Of a DNA stretch of 64,000 bases, positions 27,459-42,400 are shown piece by piece; position 1 is the stretch's first letter, and each line of letters opens with the position of its first letter. Where the stretch lies: assembly GCA_018389105.1 (NCBI GenBank), contig JACATO010000648.1, positions 248,001 to 312,000 of the forward strand, read 5' to 3'. The position numbers and the translations under genes were made by a program. Origin of the DNA: Nautilus pompilius (lineage: Eukaryota; Mollusca; Cephalopoda; Nautilida; Nautilidae). Below the pieces are notes generated by a model. It was not told the origin of the DNA, did no database searches, and worked only from the letters and a program-made list of their open reading frames with translations.

Positions 27459-30400
27459 CTGTAAAAGAAGTAAAGTCACACAATGAAATTTAACAGCTGC
27501 ATTCCAAATAAATTTCTTAAAGGTGCAATTGCCATGGTTTTGTAATAAATTGTAAATAACAACACACACACGTATGTATACCTCTCAGGTGTGCCGGAAT
27601 ACTGCCCAGAATGTTTGCATTTCAAATGGGCAATGAATTCACGTTGAATGAGGTCACATGTCTAGCAGCACACCAGACATAATTTGTGGAATATATCCCA
27701 GACAATTACCTCCAGTACAGGTCAGACATAAATTATATAGCACAAGTAAAAATATGAAAATGAGCTGTGAACAAACACACTTCTGATAAAACAGTCATAT
27801 CTTTGCTTTCTTGAAATTGTTCATGCCCAGTACCCAAGACATAAGCTCTTTTTTTGTTTTTGTTTCATGCTTACTGACGATGAGAAGAAAATGGTCTTAT
27901 TCTTTTAGGGATGATATCTTTTACATTTTGAGATCTTTCTTGAAGAAGTTAACATTGTGGAACATTCCATAGGCTTCAGTTAGGACCAACAATCTCACCA
28001 TAGGGATAATATTCTTTTTGTCTTCTCAAGTGGCAATCAATTGTTTATTATGCAGAACTTGCATGATTACGAGAAGTCTTTGTGGTTTTAACTAAAAGCC
28101 AGAACATCCTTTTGTTCAAGTGCAGTGTTATCAATCCACCCACTGCTTATCTATCTGGGGATAGGCTGGGAAGATTTTAGTTTGATCAGTCACTAAGTGG
28201 CCAATGCTGTGGTCACCATTTCAAACCATAGACAGGTTCTAAATAAAAAAAAAATTAATCCTCAACCTTAATGTAAAATGTACTGAACTTTAGGGTATAA
28301 AGTAATAAACCTGACGAGGCAAGTACCGAAACATGTTCAATAAAACAAGAAACAAAAAACAGCATCTTCAGTTTGTTTTGTTGGTATTCCATATTAGATA
28401 GTAGTTTACCTTTAAAGACTGAATAATTCATGCTATAATATAATAGACATCATGAACCATACTGAAAGATGCTACAAAATTACTGCTAGTCCAGATAATT
28501 GACTGTTTGTTTGTCATGTTCAAAGAATGACCATTTCACTTAGATAATTTTTAATTTTTAAAAAGGGAGGTAATCATAACACACACACACACACACATGC
28601 ATGGGTGATTGCCAAAAATAAGTAGAATTACACAGTTACTGTGAGAATTAAAATTTGTTAAAGAGTCAGAAATATGAAAGAAAAAAAAATCTGGATTTTA
28701 AGTGCACCCATTTTACCATTTTATTCCCTTATTTCTTTCATTCCACATATGTAAATTTTGAGTAAAGACCTGCTTGATGATTCAGAACACACCACCAGAA
28801 TTAAACTAAAACGTGCAAGGTTGTTAGTAGTACGATGGGTCCCTTTTTGAGAAGAATGATGCATGCACAAATTGCACTAACCCTAAAAAACAAAACAAAC
28901 AACATTCATAACTGCTAAACCAATCAGATAATAAGTATTAAGGATTCTCCCGAGAGGAAGAACAAACCATAACCAATATTTATTGAGATGACGGGATTGT
29001 CAGAAAAAAATTTGCATGGACTTAACAAATTTATTACATTATAAAGAAGAATTTAAGTGAACAGCTCTGTGGAATTTAGTTTTTCAGTGAACTGTTGATG
29101 CTATGAGATAAGAGCAGAAAAGCTGTCAAAATGGAATTTTAAAAAAAAAAAAAAAAAAGACAACAATTACCTTCCGGGTGAAGGGATCAAGGCAACAGCT
29201 GGTATTTCAACTTTTAGGATGATAACAAAGATAATTAACTTCAGATTAGAGATACCAAATGTTTTTAACAGTAACAATTATCTCATGAGAGCAACAGAGA
29301 AGTGGCAAAGTCTTTTTCAGTGCTATCAATCAGTTAGCTGTAGTGAAGCATCAGATATTATTGCGGTCTTCCTTAAATCAATGAAGTACATTTAAAAGTA
29401 GTACTCAACAAGAAGTTTGTATCGCTGATTCCATCTGACAATCCCATAAAAACCTCATGCCACTCCTATGGAATTATATAAGCCCACACATTTTACAGTT
29501 AATAACCCCATCTCTGTTAGTAGTAATAGTTTAAACAAATTTCCACTCACATACCTTGTCACTTCATTGATTTTATGCTTCATAGCATAGGTACCACAAT
29601 GAAAAGCAAACAGATGGGAGAATGACAAGTAACAAATAAACATTTTGGGCATGGAGGTAGAAGGGAAAGGATTTCATCTGACAGAATTTTCATGATCAAA
29701 CATACATATTTAATGTTTTCCTCTTGTAAATACAAAGCTGAATTTACATCCCAGGTTGGCTGGCTTGTGTTTCCAATCTCAAAAATCACTACACAGTAAG
29801 AAAAGAGTGCAAAGGAGAGAGAGCTGAAAGATGGTGTGTACACACCTATTAATGGCTTAAAATAAGTTTGTAATTAAATTTTAGCAAACAAGATTCTTTT
29901 ATAAAATGTATTCTAAAAAAATATTCAAAAGTAGTAACAATGTGAAGATTATGTAAATGTAAAACACTTTAAGGCAAACAGAATAATAGTGTATATAATG
30001 AAGCCTTCTTTTCACAAGGAATAAGGCAGTTTTCATTAGCTACCAGAAATTTCAGGAAAAATTCAAAGATGCAAATAACAAAAAATTTCAGCTGTTAAAA
30101 TTAATAATGCCAGGAATAATTGAGACCCCAGTCTGAATTCCAAGTTGGGCCAAGCTCAGTATGGCCAGGAATAATTGAGACCCCAGTCTGAATTCCAAGT
30201 TGGGCCAAGCTCAGTTATGCATACCTCTCTGGAATGGTGGTTTCTTGTTCTTTATCTGCTGGTGAAGGTTCTATGAGTGGCCACTGCTCAAGAGCCATAC
30301 TCGCGTGCTTGGACACCAAGACTAACTCTACACACATCCTCTCCTGGCTCCCTGCTGTCAGATGTTCTTAGACCACTCTAAAGTCAGGACAAGGGTGCAT

Positions 30401-33400
30401 GAACAACAAGACATTTAAGGAAAGACCCAATAGGGGCTTTTAAATTAAGAGGTTCTGAGTATGTAACAAGTGATAAAAGAATCTGAAAACCATTCTGAAA
30501 CTGCTGATTTCTGCCTTCTTGTAATAACTATAGCAAATTTGAAAGAAATTATCAAGAATGGTCCGATTTTCTTAGTTTGCTAAAAACTATTTACGCTTTT
30601 TAAAAAAAGAGTTAACTGCATAAAATCCATTTCTATAATGATATTAAAAAATGCCACATTTACTGTTTGGCTTTGTTTTGAATGTGTTTCATTAAAAATT
30701 TTCTTTAATGTATTCTTCATGCAGATCTAAACAGCAGCTGCATCAGCAATGAGAGACGAGGCAGCACACAACATATACATGGTGAGATATTAGGAGGCAG
30801 ATGCACTCTTGTGTAAATCTCCTAAAATAACAGCATCCCAGTGTTGAAGGCGTAATATCTGAGATCTACAAACCTGTAAACCATCTTTTGGCCACAGACT
30901 ACTGCATGGCTCACATAGCCCAGCCAATGGCGTGACGGTTGCCAACACTTGCCAAGAAAAGAATGTCCAATTCATCCTTTTTAATTTTTGTTTAACTAAT
31001 TATAAAATGGTTTCATACTAAAACATTATCCTGGAAGTTAACTAATCCAGACACAAATGAAAGAATCCTCAATCTATCATTGGAAGACATTGCTTACTAG
31101 CCTTGGGATTATAATAGGAAGTTTCAATTTTACTATAATGACATACTACAGTGTCAATTATAAAACATGAAAATCGTGTTGTACCTTGATCTTGTCACTG
31201 TAGCTGAAGGTTTTTTTTTTTAAATCAGCTACAAATGAGTATGTTGTGACTACGTGCATAATGCATTGTTTCATACTTCTCTTTAATATGCTTCTGGTAT
31301 AAATTAATGTTAAACATTAGTTAAATTATTATGGTAAAGTATAAAATAAAATTTGATCACACTAGTTTTCAGATGTTTGGTAACATTATAAATCCATTTG
31401 AACTACACTCCTTCAATGGCAGAACTTGTGGATGAATTGTTTATAGGGGAAGTTAAAAAGGGGGCCTACCAGAGCTCCTCATTGGAGAAAACCAGAGAGA
31501 TATTCTTTTAAAACATCATTTGAATCTTTAAAAGTAAACAGTTTCCGGGATATTTTGCTGACTTGGCCTAATTACACTAAATTCACTGTCCTGCTTCCTG
31601 CCAAGATTTTGCTTTCAAGTAAAAGTCAGGTGTCTTTAAAAAAAGAAAACAAATCTCATGGATTAATGGAGTATGACCATACAGAGTAACCAAGAAATTA
31701 GAATTGGAACCCCATCTGTTAATTCTACTGTTCTGCTGCAGAGAATAATAATTTAATTGATGATGGAAGTTTCAGAAAAGAAAGAGGGGGGGGAGAAAAG
31801 TAAATTAAATAAATGTGAGCAAGTTTGGATAAGGAAGAGAAAGGCAGCTGTCTGAGAACTGCTTTGAAACATGAAAAAAAAGAAATAGTCTAGTGTATGA
31901 CAAAAGGAGTGAAAAATGAACGTATTTTAAACTTTTTTTTTTGACAAAAAGTTCCAGTAGAAGTATCTTGTGAGACTAAATATAAAAGCAAGGTAATCTT
32001 AATATTATAAGTTTGTGTGAGGAAAAAATGAACAAGCAAAGTATGTTGTTTCTATCCAAAGATAATATATATATATAGATATAGATAGATATGTATGTAT
32101 GTGTGTGAGAGAGAGAGAGAGAGGGGTGTGTGTGGTGTGTATGTGAGATAGAGAGAGTGTGTGTGTGAGAGGAGGGGTGTGTGTGTGAGAGAGAGTGAGG
32201 AGTGTGGGTGAGAGAGAGAGAGGGGTGTGTGTGTGTGTGTATGTATGAGATAGAGAGGGGTATGTGTGTGTGTGAGAGAGGGAGGGGTGTGTGTGTGAGA
32301 GAGAGAGAGTGAGGAGTGTGTGTGTGTGAGAGGGAGGGGTGTGTGTGTGTGAGAGAGATAGAGAGGGGTATGTGTGTGTGTGAGAGAGGGAGGGGTGTGT
32401 GTGTGAGAGAGAGAGAGGAGTGTGTGTGTGTGTGTGTGTGAGGGAGGGAGGGGTGTGTGTGTGTGAGAGAGAGAGAGAAAACTATTGTTCTGGAACAGTG
32501 AGACAAAATACAGTTTGAAAAGTAAATAAAATTTTCCTAATTATTACCACTTCTTCTGAGACTTCGCTTCTTTTCTCCTTTTCATGAGGCAAACACCCAC
32601 TGTAATGAGGATGGCTATGACGACGATTACTCCGATAACAACACCAACAATCAGTCCAGTGTTTGTCATTTCCACTTCAATAGCTGGAAAATAAATGAAT
32701 GAATAAATGTCCAAAGGGAAAAAATAGTAATTGATGGCTTCTTTGTTAATGTTTACATTAGCTAACACCTCCAAACATTCTGACATTTTTTGTGCCTGGA
32801 TCACAGTCAAACCTGACCAATCAACATTCTCCATCAAAGCCCTCAAGATTTTGTTTGTTTTTTTTTCCAACTGTTGAAAATGAACGGGGAAGGGAATTAT
32901 TTTGATGGATAAGACGAAATGTATGCCTCATGCTGAAAATAGAGGATGTGCTGCCTGAAGTATGCTATCAAATTCTAATATTATAGACTCAAAAGTACTG
33001 AAGGAATTGTGCTGAGTGAAGGTGAAATAGTACATCCTAAAATATTTAAGAGTAAACAATAAGTTCTCCAACATACATTTTGAAGTTGAATCACTGGCCA
33101 AAAGTTTATAGAAATATTTTACAACTAATATGGTTTATAGTAAACAGGATAATATTAGTCTGGCAATGTTTAACCCTCCTGCTGTTATGTTTTGGGTCTG
33201 TTTGACCCAACACTGGTTCCTGCCAAGCTTTAAAGTTAAGGTTTTCTTTCTTAATCCTATTATATTTTGATCTTTGCCAGTTTAAGTTCATGAACATATA
33301 ACAGGAAATAAACAGATTTGACACATGAAGCTTTCTAAGCATTGATCTTGCATTCAGACATTATTAACTGAAACCAAAATCTCAATGTAATAGGAGGGTT

Positions 33401-36400
33401 AAGTGTATGTAATAACCTCTGGTTCTCCAAAAGACAAACTGATAAAATTTGCATGTCTTCCAGCATAATTTTATTATCTAGATATACTCATCAAAATAAA
33501 ACCCATCCCAGCAGAGTTGCACCATCAGTCTCTTGCTCATTAAGCTAACTTTGAGAATCAAGTGGGGCACAATCATTTCCCAGATTCTTTCTATAGCAGT
33601 GACTTGAAACATCTTACTTATGCAGTGAGCAGTGATCTCGGGCTGCCAGCGGTAGTCATCTTTGGAAACTTCCTTGCAAGTGTACTTGCGAGCTCCTTTC
33701 AACACGAAGCCCTCGTGGCACGATTTCACTGTCACCGTCTCTCCCAGGCTATAATTGATACTGTCCTTTATGACATGCTTCACTGGTAAGTTGCCACAGT
33801 TTTTCACTGAAACAGAAATGTTGTAGATGCAGCAAAGAAATTGGCAGTTTGTCTTAAAGAAACAACAAAGTAAATTAAACAAACATTGATTGCACGGCAA
33901 CCAAAGACATTTTTTCTCCAATAACCCTGTGCCATTAGTTGTAGGGAAACTTCACAAAAACTTTAATTTTTCAACACCACCAGCAGAGTTCACCTGTCAT
34001 TAAGACGACAAACCCGTGCATCGTCACTGTGTAAGATGGTGTTTGCTTCTGAGCTTTGGCATAACTAATTTTTTTGTTACTTTCACTTTGAAAAATTTCA
34101 AAATGCCTATATCGTGGTTTGAGAGTAGGGGAAACTGGGGCTAGTTGTTTTAGTGTGACAAAGCTGTAAGTGCCATGCCACCAAGCAACAATGATGTGTG
34201 TGTACAAGAATCCACCCTCTCATTCATTCATTGTGACCTTGTATCACTAGTAGACAGGTAACCAACATGGCGGCTGTGCAGTTGTCGATGTGCACCAGAG
34301 GAGAGCAGTAATCTATAATTCATCTTCTGTGGGCCAAACATGTTTCACTGCCTGAAATTCACTAGAGAACATGGACAGGATACGAAGAGAGAACTGCATG
34401 ATATGAAGAAAAGTGTATGAGAGGACTCTGACAGGTTTTAAAATGGCTGAATGTCAGTGATGGTCCAAGATGTCCCAGCAGTACCACTCACTGCAGCATG
34501 ACACTGCAAGACTACAGTGCTCAAACGATCACTGATAGTTTACAGGTAACAAAGTTGCAAATCAGGGTGACTATTTAGAGAAGGGATGCAGTCCAATAAA
34601 TGATACCTGGTCAGTCACTCACTTTGTTTCTGAACCACCTTTACTTTCTGATACACTCATATATGAAACAATTGACATAATAAAAGGCCAAAGAATATGA
34701 CATCATCTGCAGCCTCATCTCTACATTTAATTAGGAACTACTTATGCTGTAAGAACTTGTCCCTTTAAAAATTGGCCCAAGCACCCCCTATTCAGCTAAT
34801 ATGTTGATTTTCATTTGAAACAAATCATAACTGGTAGTAATATACAGCTGTGTGGGGCAATGCTTTTTTTAAGAAAAGCACATCTATTTCTTAGACAGAG
34901 GATTTGCTTTGCTTATATATATTTTTATGCTCTTTATTTAACCCATGTTGAAAGTTGTCAGTTCCATCTTCATATACCTATATTTAAAAAAAAACAAAAA
35001 CAACAGACATATCTTAGAGAAACTTAACTAAACCAGCAGCCATAACTTTTTCATGAAGTATAATCATCTTTGGTGTACTTCAAATTCGCTCCACCATAAC
35101 TGTCTGCCCAGTAATCATATTTTTCTCTCTCTTTTTAATTTTATTTAATTTACTGAAATAAGTCCTATATAATTACCTGTCTGTATACACTCCTAAGTCT
35201 GTTGCTGTTGCTGTTTAAGAATAAGATAAGGCTGATTCATCACATGTTGAAGACAGAGGAACATTAATCTGAAGAGCTGTGTATTGTTTTTTTTTGAGAT
35301 GGTAAAAACACAAAAAGACTTCCCCTTTCTTAAAAAGTGGTAGTTCACTCTAAATGCAAAGAAGCAAAAATTCTTCTCATCATGAAATGAGAAGCACATG
35401 ATTTTACATAGCTAAACTTTCATTCAGGTTTTAGTGTTTGAAAGTACTATATTTTTTAAAAAACTTTTTCCTATAAGAACCTGGTGCTTTAATAACTTGG
35501 TGATCGTCCTGTACCAGACTGTACCACTTAGGATAGGTTAGGTACAAGGAGTGTAGTGTATAGTACACTTGTTGGTTTGGTCTGGACTTTGACATCTCAC
35601 TCTCCTGTGCAGCTTATCTGTTCTTTATGTGTTCCCTTTACCCCCACCAAATTTTCCCAGTTCTGGGTGTTGGAAACATGATTGACTACCCTGTGGCCAG
35701 ATCAGCTGCCATATATTATCATTCACAACAATACAGTGCGTTGTTTTTTTCTTCCTTGTCTTTTCCTTGATGAAATCATACATTGTCTCTTGTTCAAAAA
35801 CTGCTTACACTTCAAATGCTGTTTGGATTTTACATGCTTCCAATGGTGTAAGTCTTGTGTAGCACTGTGAAAAAAAAATATTGCAGGTCTGGGCACAATA
35901 AATGCTGCAGGGAAATTGACATCCTTCTTGCAGGTGTGCATCTATCTACAAATGACATAAATTCTCTGACCCTTAGTGAAGACAGAGTTCATCTCTAGAA
36001 TCAGTCTCACTGCCACGGTTAGTTTAGGAGTGACATCAAAATGTATGCAAACCAAACTCTAAGTGACCTGCCACCGTGCTGTGCTCTAGGCAGACAATAT
36101 GGTGGAGCTTCCATGCACCAAAGGCAGTCTCAAGGCAACTGGTTTCCAAGGTCAGACTCTCTAGAGGAGGTCTGAATCAGCAACAGGTACATGACACGCA
36201 CATCTGGTCAAAATCGCAGAAGCAACGGCCCAGACTGATGGTTAAATCTAAAAAAATTAGAAGCAAATAGATGGATTAAACTCCCCCAAATTTTCTCCAT
36301 ACGTACCGATTTGCTGACTCTTGTTGAGATACAGATAAAATACAATGGTTCTCCTTGAGGCATAAGCAATGCTCCGATTTCCAGTCACTATGTAATCATA

Positions 36401-39400
36401 AACACACAGGTGGTTCAGGGGGTCAGAGCCGCACACTGTGTCGGAGTCGGGTGGCAGGGTAAGATTGTCAATGCTAGTTGGAAGAAACTTGGAGCTTGGG
36501 GCGACATACTGCTTAAACAATGACTCACCCTCTGGAAAGAAAATTAACTTGACAGTGTTACAATGAGTTATTCAACAGGTATGCAGAAACAAATGGATCT
36601 GTATTTGATATAAAATGCTCTAAAATAACAATAGGCCCTTAATTCAATTTTTAAATTATATAATTGATGAACTTTAATTTTAGCACAAACGTGAAGATGA
36701 TTTGGGAATGCAAAACAGTAATGGATTAAACCAAGTAATCACACATAAGACAACAGCCTTTTAGGGAGTGTGTTTGTTCATTGTTCATCAAAAAATACTC
36801 GTTTTATTTTAAATATCTAAGCTATGTCAATTGATAATGACCAAAAGTAAAAGGGTTAACAAAAATTCTTTTTAAAAAAATGCCTAAGTTTTCTGCTTCC
36901 TGTCTGCACCTAGCACTGCTGGATAAACAAGGCGGATGCTGGGATCCGCGCTGGAGAGTGCGTGCTTGTACGCATGCTTCCTGATGCTATTTAAAACATT
37001 TTTCAGTTTAATAAGTAAAAACCTGTACACCAATGTGGCCATGTACTTTTCTCTTGATTCTGCACAATACGTGTGTTTCTGGAAAGAAGATCCCAAGTCC
37101 TATTGAAGTGGACAGGTGCTGGGCACAGTTCTCACCTTTGTGGTTTTTCCGAAGCAGTGGCCAGTTTTCTGTGTGCTCATTAAGTCTTCCACCCCCTTCC
37201 ATGAAAGAAACCATCCAACCCCCCTCCCATCATGCTTGTCTGTCTGTCTGCCTTTTACTTTTTAAAAAATTTTAAATACTCCACCCATGTGATCTTTGCA
37301 ATTTCCAGTTTCTTCAAAGAAAACTAACGGCATAGTAAAAACAGATCTTTCTGCAACAACTCTGTGAGAGATGAAAGGATGGATGAGTATAAACTACCCA
37401 GAGGAGGTAAAAGATGTCTAAAATGATTCCCTGGAATCTGTCGGCATGGTCACCTTTTTGGAAATGTTTTTTAAATAGCAGAACCATATTTTTACAAGAT
37501 AAATGGTTGTAAAAAAAACAGCAAAATATTTGAGACTAGAGAGACTGTTTTACCTTGTATACAATGACAGCCATAATTACATACTCAACAAAGAAATATC
37601 CTGTATTTTATACATAAATCATTTTATCAGTGCACATATAATGAATGTGCTGCTATATTCATTTGGTTAATCCCATAAATAAATGTATCTGACTGAAATT
37701 TACCTGTTTCAGGTGTGATTATGTACATATTGAATATCCAGATGAGCAGATAACCAGTGTACCCTCACCATACATGCCAAAAGCAAGCAGATCCTGCAAT
37801 ACTTTTCCACTTAACAGAGGTAATCTTGTTCATAGTGTAGCCAAACTGCCAAAGGTCTTGTGCATCTGTGACCAATAGTATTCAAAATTCACCAAGGTGA
37901 ATGTCACTGCTGAGGCAATGTGACTTGAAAGGTCTTCAGCAGTGACACCATCACAAGAACGTGTCATTACTTGACATGTTTTCCATAAAGGCTTTCTTGC
38001 TAACATTATCCAAGTAACAAATGAGCCAAAAAATAGTTCAGTCTCATCTCTACCAATTTAGCTACAAAGGGTGTGTAGCATATTTAAAAAAAAAACTGCT
38101 CCTGTTCAATAAAAATAAAATGCTTTGAAAAGTCTATGTAGAGGGCATGTCTGGAAAGATCCTAATATGTTGTTGCCATGTACTCTTTTCTACTGAGTCA
38201 AAGTTTCAGCAATTCTACACATCCAGAGTTTGGACAAGATCTAAAGGATCTTCAATCCAAATTTCAGGAGGATTGGCACTACAAACCACACCTTGTATGA
38301 TCAGTTTGAAAGAGAAATCAAAGTATTAAACTTTTTCCAAGAGAACTTCCAAAGACCTGATATGAATCTGAGTTGAGTATCTGTGGAAAGATCTGGATTA
38401 TCAATGATTCAAGGCTGCCAAACGGAGTATAGGGCCTTTGTGCTACCAAATGTGACCTCACCAAATACCAACAAAGAACTCCACTTCATTGCTTATCTTT
38501 AATGGGTGTTTTCTGCAACAAATTAACACACTATAACATTAAAAGGTAGCCAAATCATCATGCCAGTACTGTTATATGCATACTACAATAAAAAACTCAT
38601 ACCTTTGAAACAAGCCTTTTTACCAACTTCTATCATGCAAGACTTTTTTAAAATCAGAATATCCACCTTTATGCTTGGTTTTAGTGCATACAGCAGATAA
38701 TTAAAAAAATTACCTGATACATCAAAGTGATGAATAATGTTTATTGAATTGTTGTGGATGTTAGAAAGCCAGTTTGATGGTTCCAGGTCATTTTTAGCAT
38801 TATCATCCCAGGTACCCAGTAGTCCACTGATGTGATCCTGTAACATTTTTAATAATAGAGAATATGAAAACACCCTGAAATACTATACAAGGCAAGAAGA
38901 TGGATTCTAAAAAACCAGTAATATAATGGTCGACCATGGATATAAAGAATAACCACAACATTTGAAATACAAAGTTTCTTTAAAAACGTTTTTTTCATTA
39001 TCCATTACATATGTACGTAAATGTCCACAAACCCATTAGAAATAAGAACTAATTAATCCCAGCTGTCACCTCATGAGAACAACAATTCTTTCTCATCTTA
39101 CCCTAAAAATACACAGAGTTTAAAAAAACATCAGTTATCAGAAAGACAAAGAAATTTGCATCTGTCCATTAATACACTAACGTAGTTTATTCAATAACTA
39201 AAACTTTTTTTTCCTATTGATTATTCAGTTGTGTCATAGTTGTGCACAGTGCTGCATGAGTACTGACAATATTACTTCTACTCTTACAGAGGAAGAGCTA
39301 AGTAAAATACCAGCCAAAATGCTACACAATGGGGATCTTGCTGAAGTGTTGATTAAGAATATTTAATCAATTAATTATTATTTGTATTCAATAACTGATT

Positions 39401-42400
39401 TAGTAATGAAACCAAGTCATAAACATAATGGCAATGCTCTGATTGTATTTGCCAATAATTCCCATAATTCAGTAGAAGCCAATGCAAGTGTTTATGCAAT
39501 TTTCGCATCTATTAGTGATATCCTAAACTCTAGTAGCATGCTTTTTTTTGGCAAATGTCATTTAGTAGAGTTCTTCTAAGCTTTTGAGTCGTTCTCTCAA
39601 CTCTCATAGAATTACATTGAGAGACCTTTTTCTTCATTACTGACAAACAGAAGATTGTTTTGAATTCTGCACACCCCAAATTTAACCATACTTACAATGC
39701 AAAGTTTAAACGGCTTCCATAATTCATTTGTTGGCATATTATATATTAATTCCCTGATATAGTGTGGGCAAATTTGTTTTTATTTTTCACAATACACAGC
39801 TGTTAATAAACAATAGAAGATGTAGTGGCATCTACCTTCTGGTCAGGAGAGACAGCAATAATTAGCTGTAGAAGGCCACCATTGGCTACCAGTCGGAGAC
39901 CAAATCCAGAATTTGTCACTATTGAGAGGTTGCTCTGTTTTCTATTTTCTGACTCTAGGTTCTGTATTCTAACACCTGGGAAGTAAAAGAATAAACCAAG
40001 AGAATGTTAGAAAAAGTAAATCCAAGACCATGTCAAAAGGAATAAGGAAATATTCTGATGAAATAAGTTGTCCAGTGTAGTTTAACATTTGCATAGATTT
40101 TTTTCATTGTTGTCTTTTTTCTCCCCTTGGGCTAGATTTTCCTTCTTTGTCGACATATGAAACCATTTTCAAATGATACTATTCACAGGGAATAAGTTAA
40201 ACTCCCGCACTGGTATTCAGTCCAGTATATGCACAATAACCCACCATGTCTTATACAAAGTGCAAACTATACCAAAAAGGGAAGAGAAACGCTGATTAAT
40301 GATTTTTAAAACAGAATTTTTATGGAGTCTGAAAAAATTCTCTCTTCCAGGAGATATTCCCACAATGCAATGCTCTGTAATCTCTTGTTTGAGGCATAAA
40401 ATCCACAATTTTTGTTATTGCTGTTGCTTTATTAGTTCAAAGGGATGGATTTTTAAAACAGCTTTTTTAAATTGTTGGCAGAAAAAAATCCATTATAACC
40501 TCCCCACTTGCTTTAAAACTATTCCCATTGCAGCTTGCAATTTAATTAATTTACAAATATCGTTGAGCTGCATAAATCTGAAGAAAATTCTGCTAAGAAA
40601 TAAAAACATAGAAAGTAAATTATAACAGTCTAGCTAATGTTCTGTCTGTCCTCTCGTCTTTATTATCTGCAAAAAAAACAAAACAAGAGAGAGAGAGAGA
40701 GAGAATGTCAGTACAAAGAGAGATGATGTCATTACACAGAAAGATATGACATCAGTAGAGAGAGAGAGAGAGAGAGAGAAGAGAGAATGTCAGTACAAAG
40801 AGAGATGATGTCATTACACAGAAAGATATGACATCAGTAGAGAGAGAGAGAGAGAGAGAGAATGTCAGTACAAAGAGAGATGATGTCATTACACAGAAAG
40901 ATATGACATCAGTAGAGAGAGAGAGAGAGATATCTGAATCACAGCGGTTCCTCACATAATGTATTTCCTTTTTTTGATGCCAACATACAAAGCTTTTTGC
41001 CTTTTTTTTCAGTTTTTTAATGTAACTGCTGAGTTCCCAATAAAAATAATTTAACTGTATTTTTCTAACAGAAAATTGCTTTATTAGGAGTGGCAATAGT
41101 GCATATTATATCACCATTGCTTCCCTTGATAAACAAATCTTTTGCACTTCCTTCTTGCCACACATTTTTAATTTTAAAAAAAAGGAAAAACTGCATGTAA
41201 TCCTTCATTTCATTATTTTTTAAAAAAAAGTAGACAAATGTGGCAGTTTTGGGGGGGAAGTGAAAGGATACAAGAAGCACTGAATGAGAGAACTCGCCAT
41301 ACTTCACGAGTGGCATACCGTGAAACTGCTGAATGGAGAGAGCTGGCCGATCAAAATACTGGTAGTGTCCGTTAACCAGCACATCCAAATCTCGAGCAGG
41401 ATCAGCATTGCCTCTTCTCAATTGCACCTCCACTTTATCTATGTGGTGCCCATCTAATTCGCTGAGAGCAATGGCTTTCAAAACAGAGCAACCATTGCAG
41501 TTTGCTGGAAGAAAAAGAAGAACTGTAGAAAACCATTAAAATTGTGACATTGATGGCTGTACTTTTACAACAGGATATATCCTGAAGAAAGCAGCGCCAT
41601 ACTAGCACCATCAATGCTTTTACATGAGTCACAGTTTCAGTAGTAAGGATATAATTTACATATGGATTTTACTATAGTAAGACACTGTGCCTAAAAAATT
41701 TGTCAATGATGGATAGTATTACTATTATTTGAATACAATGGCAATAATAAGTAGTTAATAAAATTGGCATAACATTTAAGAAATACGTATAATTTAGACA
41801 AACAAGCAGTGCAGTGATGACATTTTAGGCTTCTTCTGATGTCCAGAAAGTGGGATGCTTTCTTTTGCTCATTTAAACCAGCTCATCGACAGACTTTTCC
41901 TGAGTCCTCTGGCTTTCTGAGCTAGTGCAAACCTGTAGAATGAGCCATTGGGCCTCAACTGGAATAATGTAACCTCTCAGCAAGAAATGGAAATTTCTTC
42001 AGCTTGTCACATGTGACCTACTTAGAACTTCTGTAAAATGGCAAGAACCAATGTCAGTTCAGTGAAAAAGGAAAGAGACATTGGGATGCATGTTAGGATC
42101 CTGTGATTACCTAAAAAAAAGTACATGGAGTTTCTCATAAAAGAAAATAGATGAAAAGTTGTGTACTGGCACACACAACACCCACCCAGATGATCACATG
42201 GACATACAGTTGTCTACACCATATCTTGGCCCAATACATAGCAAGTAACCAAAAAAATTCATTTACATAGGTTTCTGTTAGGCTTTCCTCAAAAACCAAC
42301 AAATAATAATTAATAATCTAATGATCTTATTTATCTTTTCAACATGAGACAAATCATCTGAGAAAACCTTAAAAGGCACCTTTTTGAAATATTGGATGAT

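Noticed and set aside
29552-29580. Minus-strand block with strong donor gtatgtgagt (HKINEVT)
   Set aside because: Only about 23 bases, wrong phase for the Mesh tail, and no homology.
31976-32506. 176-residue minus-strand frame of Ser-Leu-Thr-His repeats
   Set aside because: It is a translation of the GT/GA satellite; composition follows the repeat and there is no splice or start support.
38100-38520. Suspected Tc1/mariner remnant
   Set aside because: A piece like DLKDLQSKFQEDW recalls the Tc1 C-terminus, but no other block, DDE residue or terminal repeat could be found.
40752-41096. 114-residue minus-strand frame rich in Ser-Leu
   Set aside because: Made of the (GA)n tandem repeat plus the intron end; it does not fit the real exon at 41319-41504.
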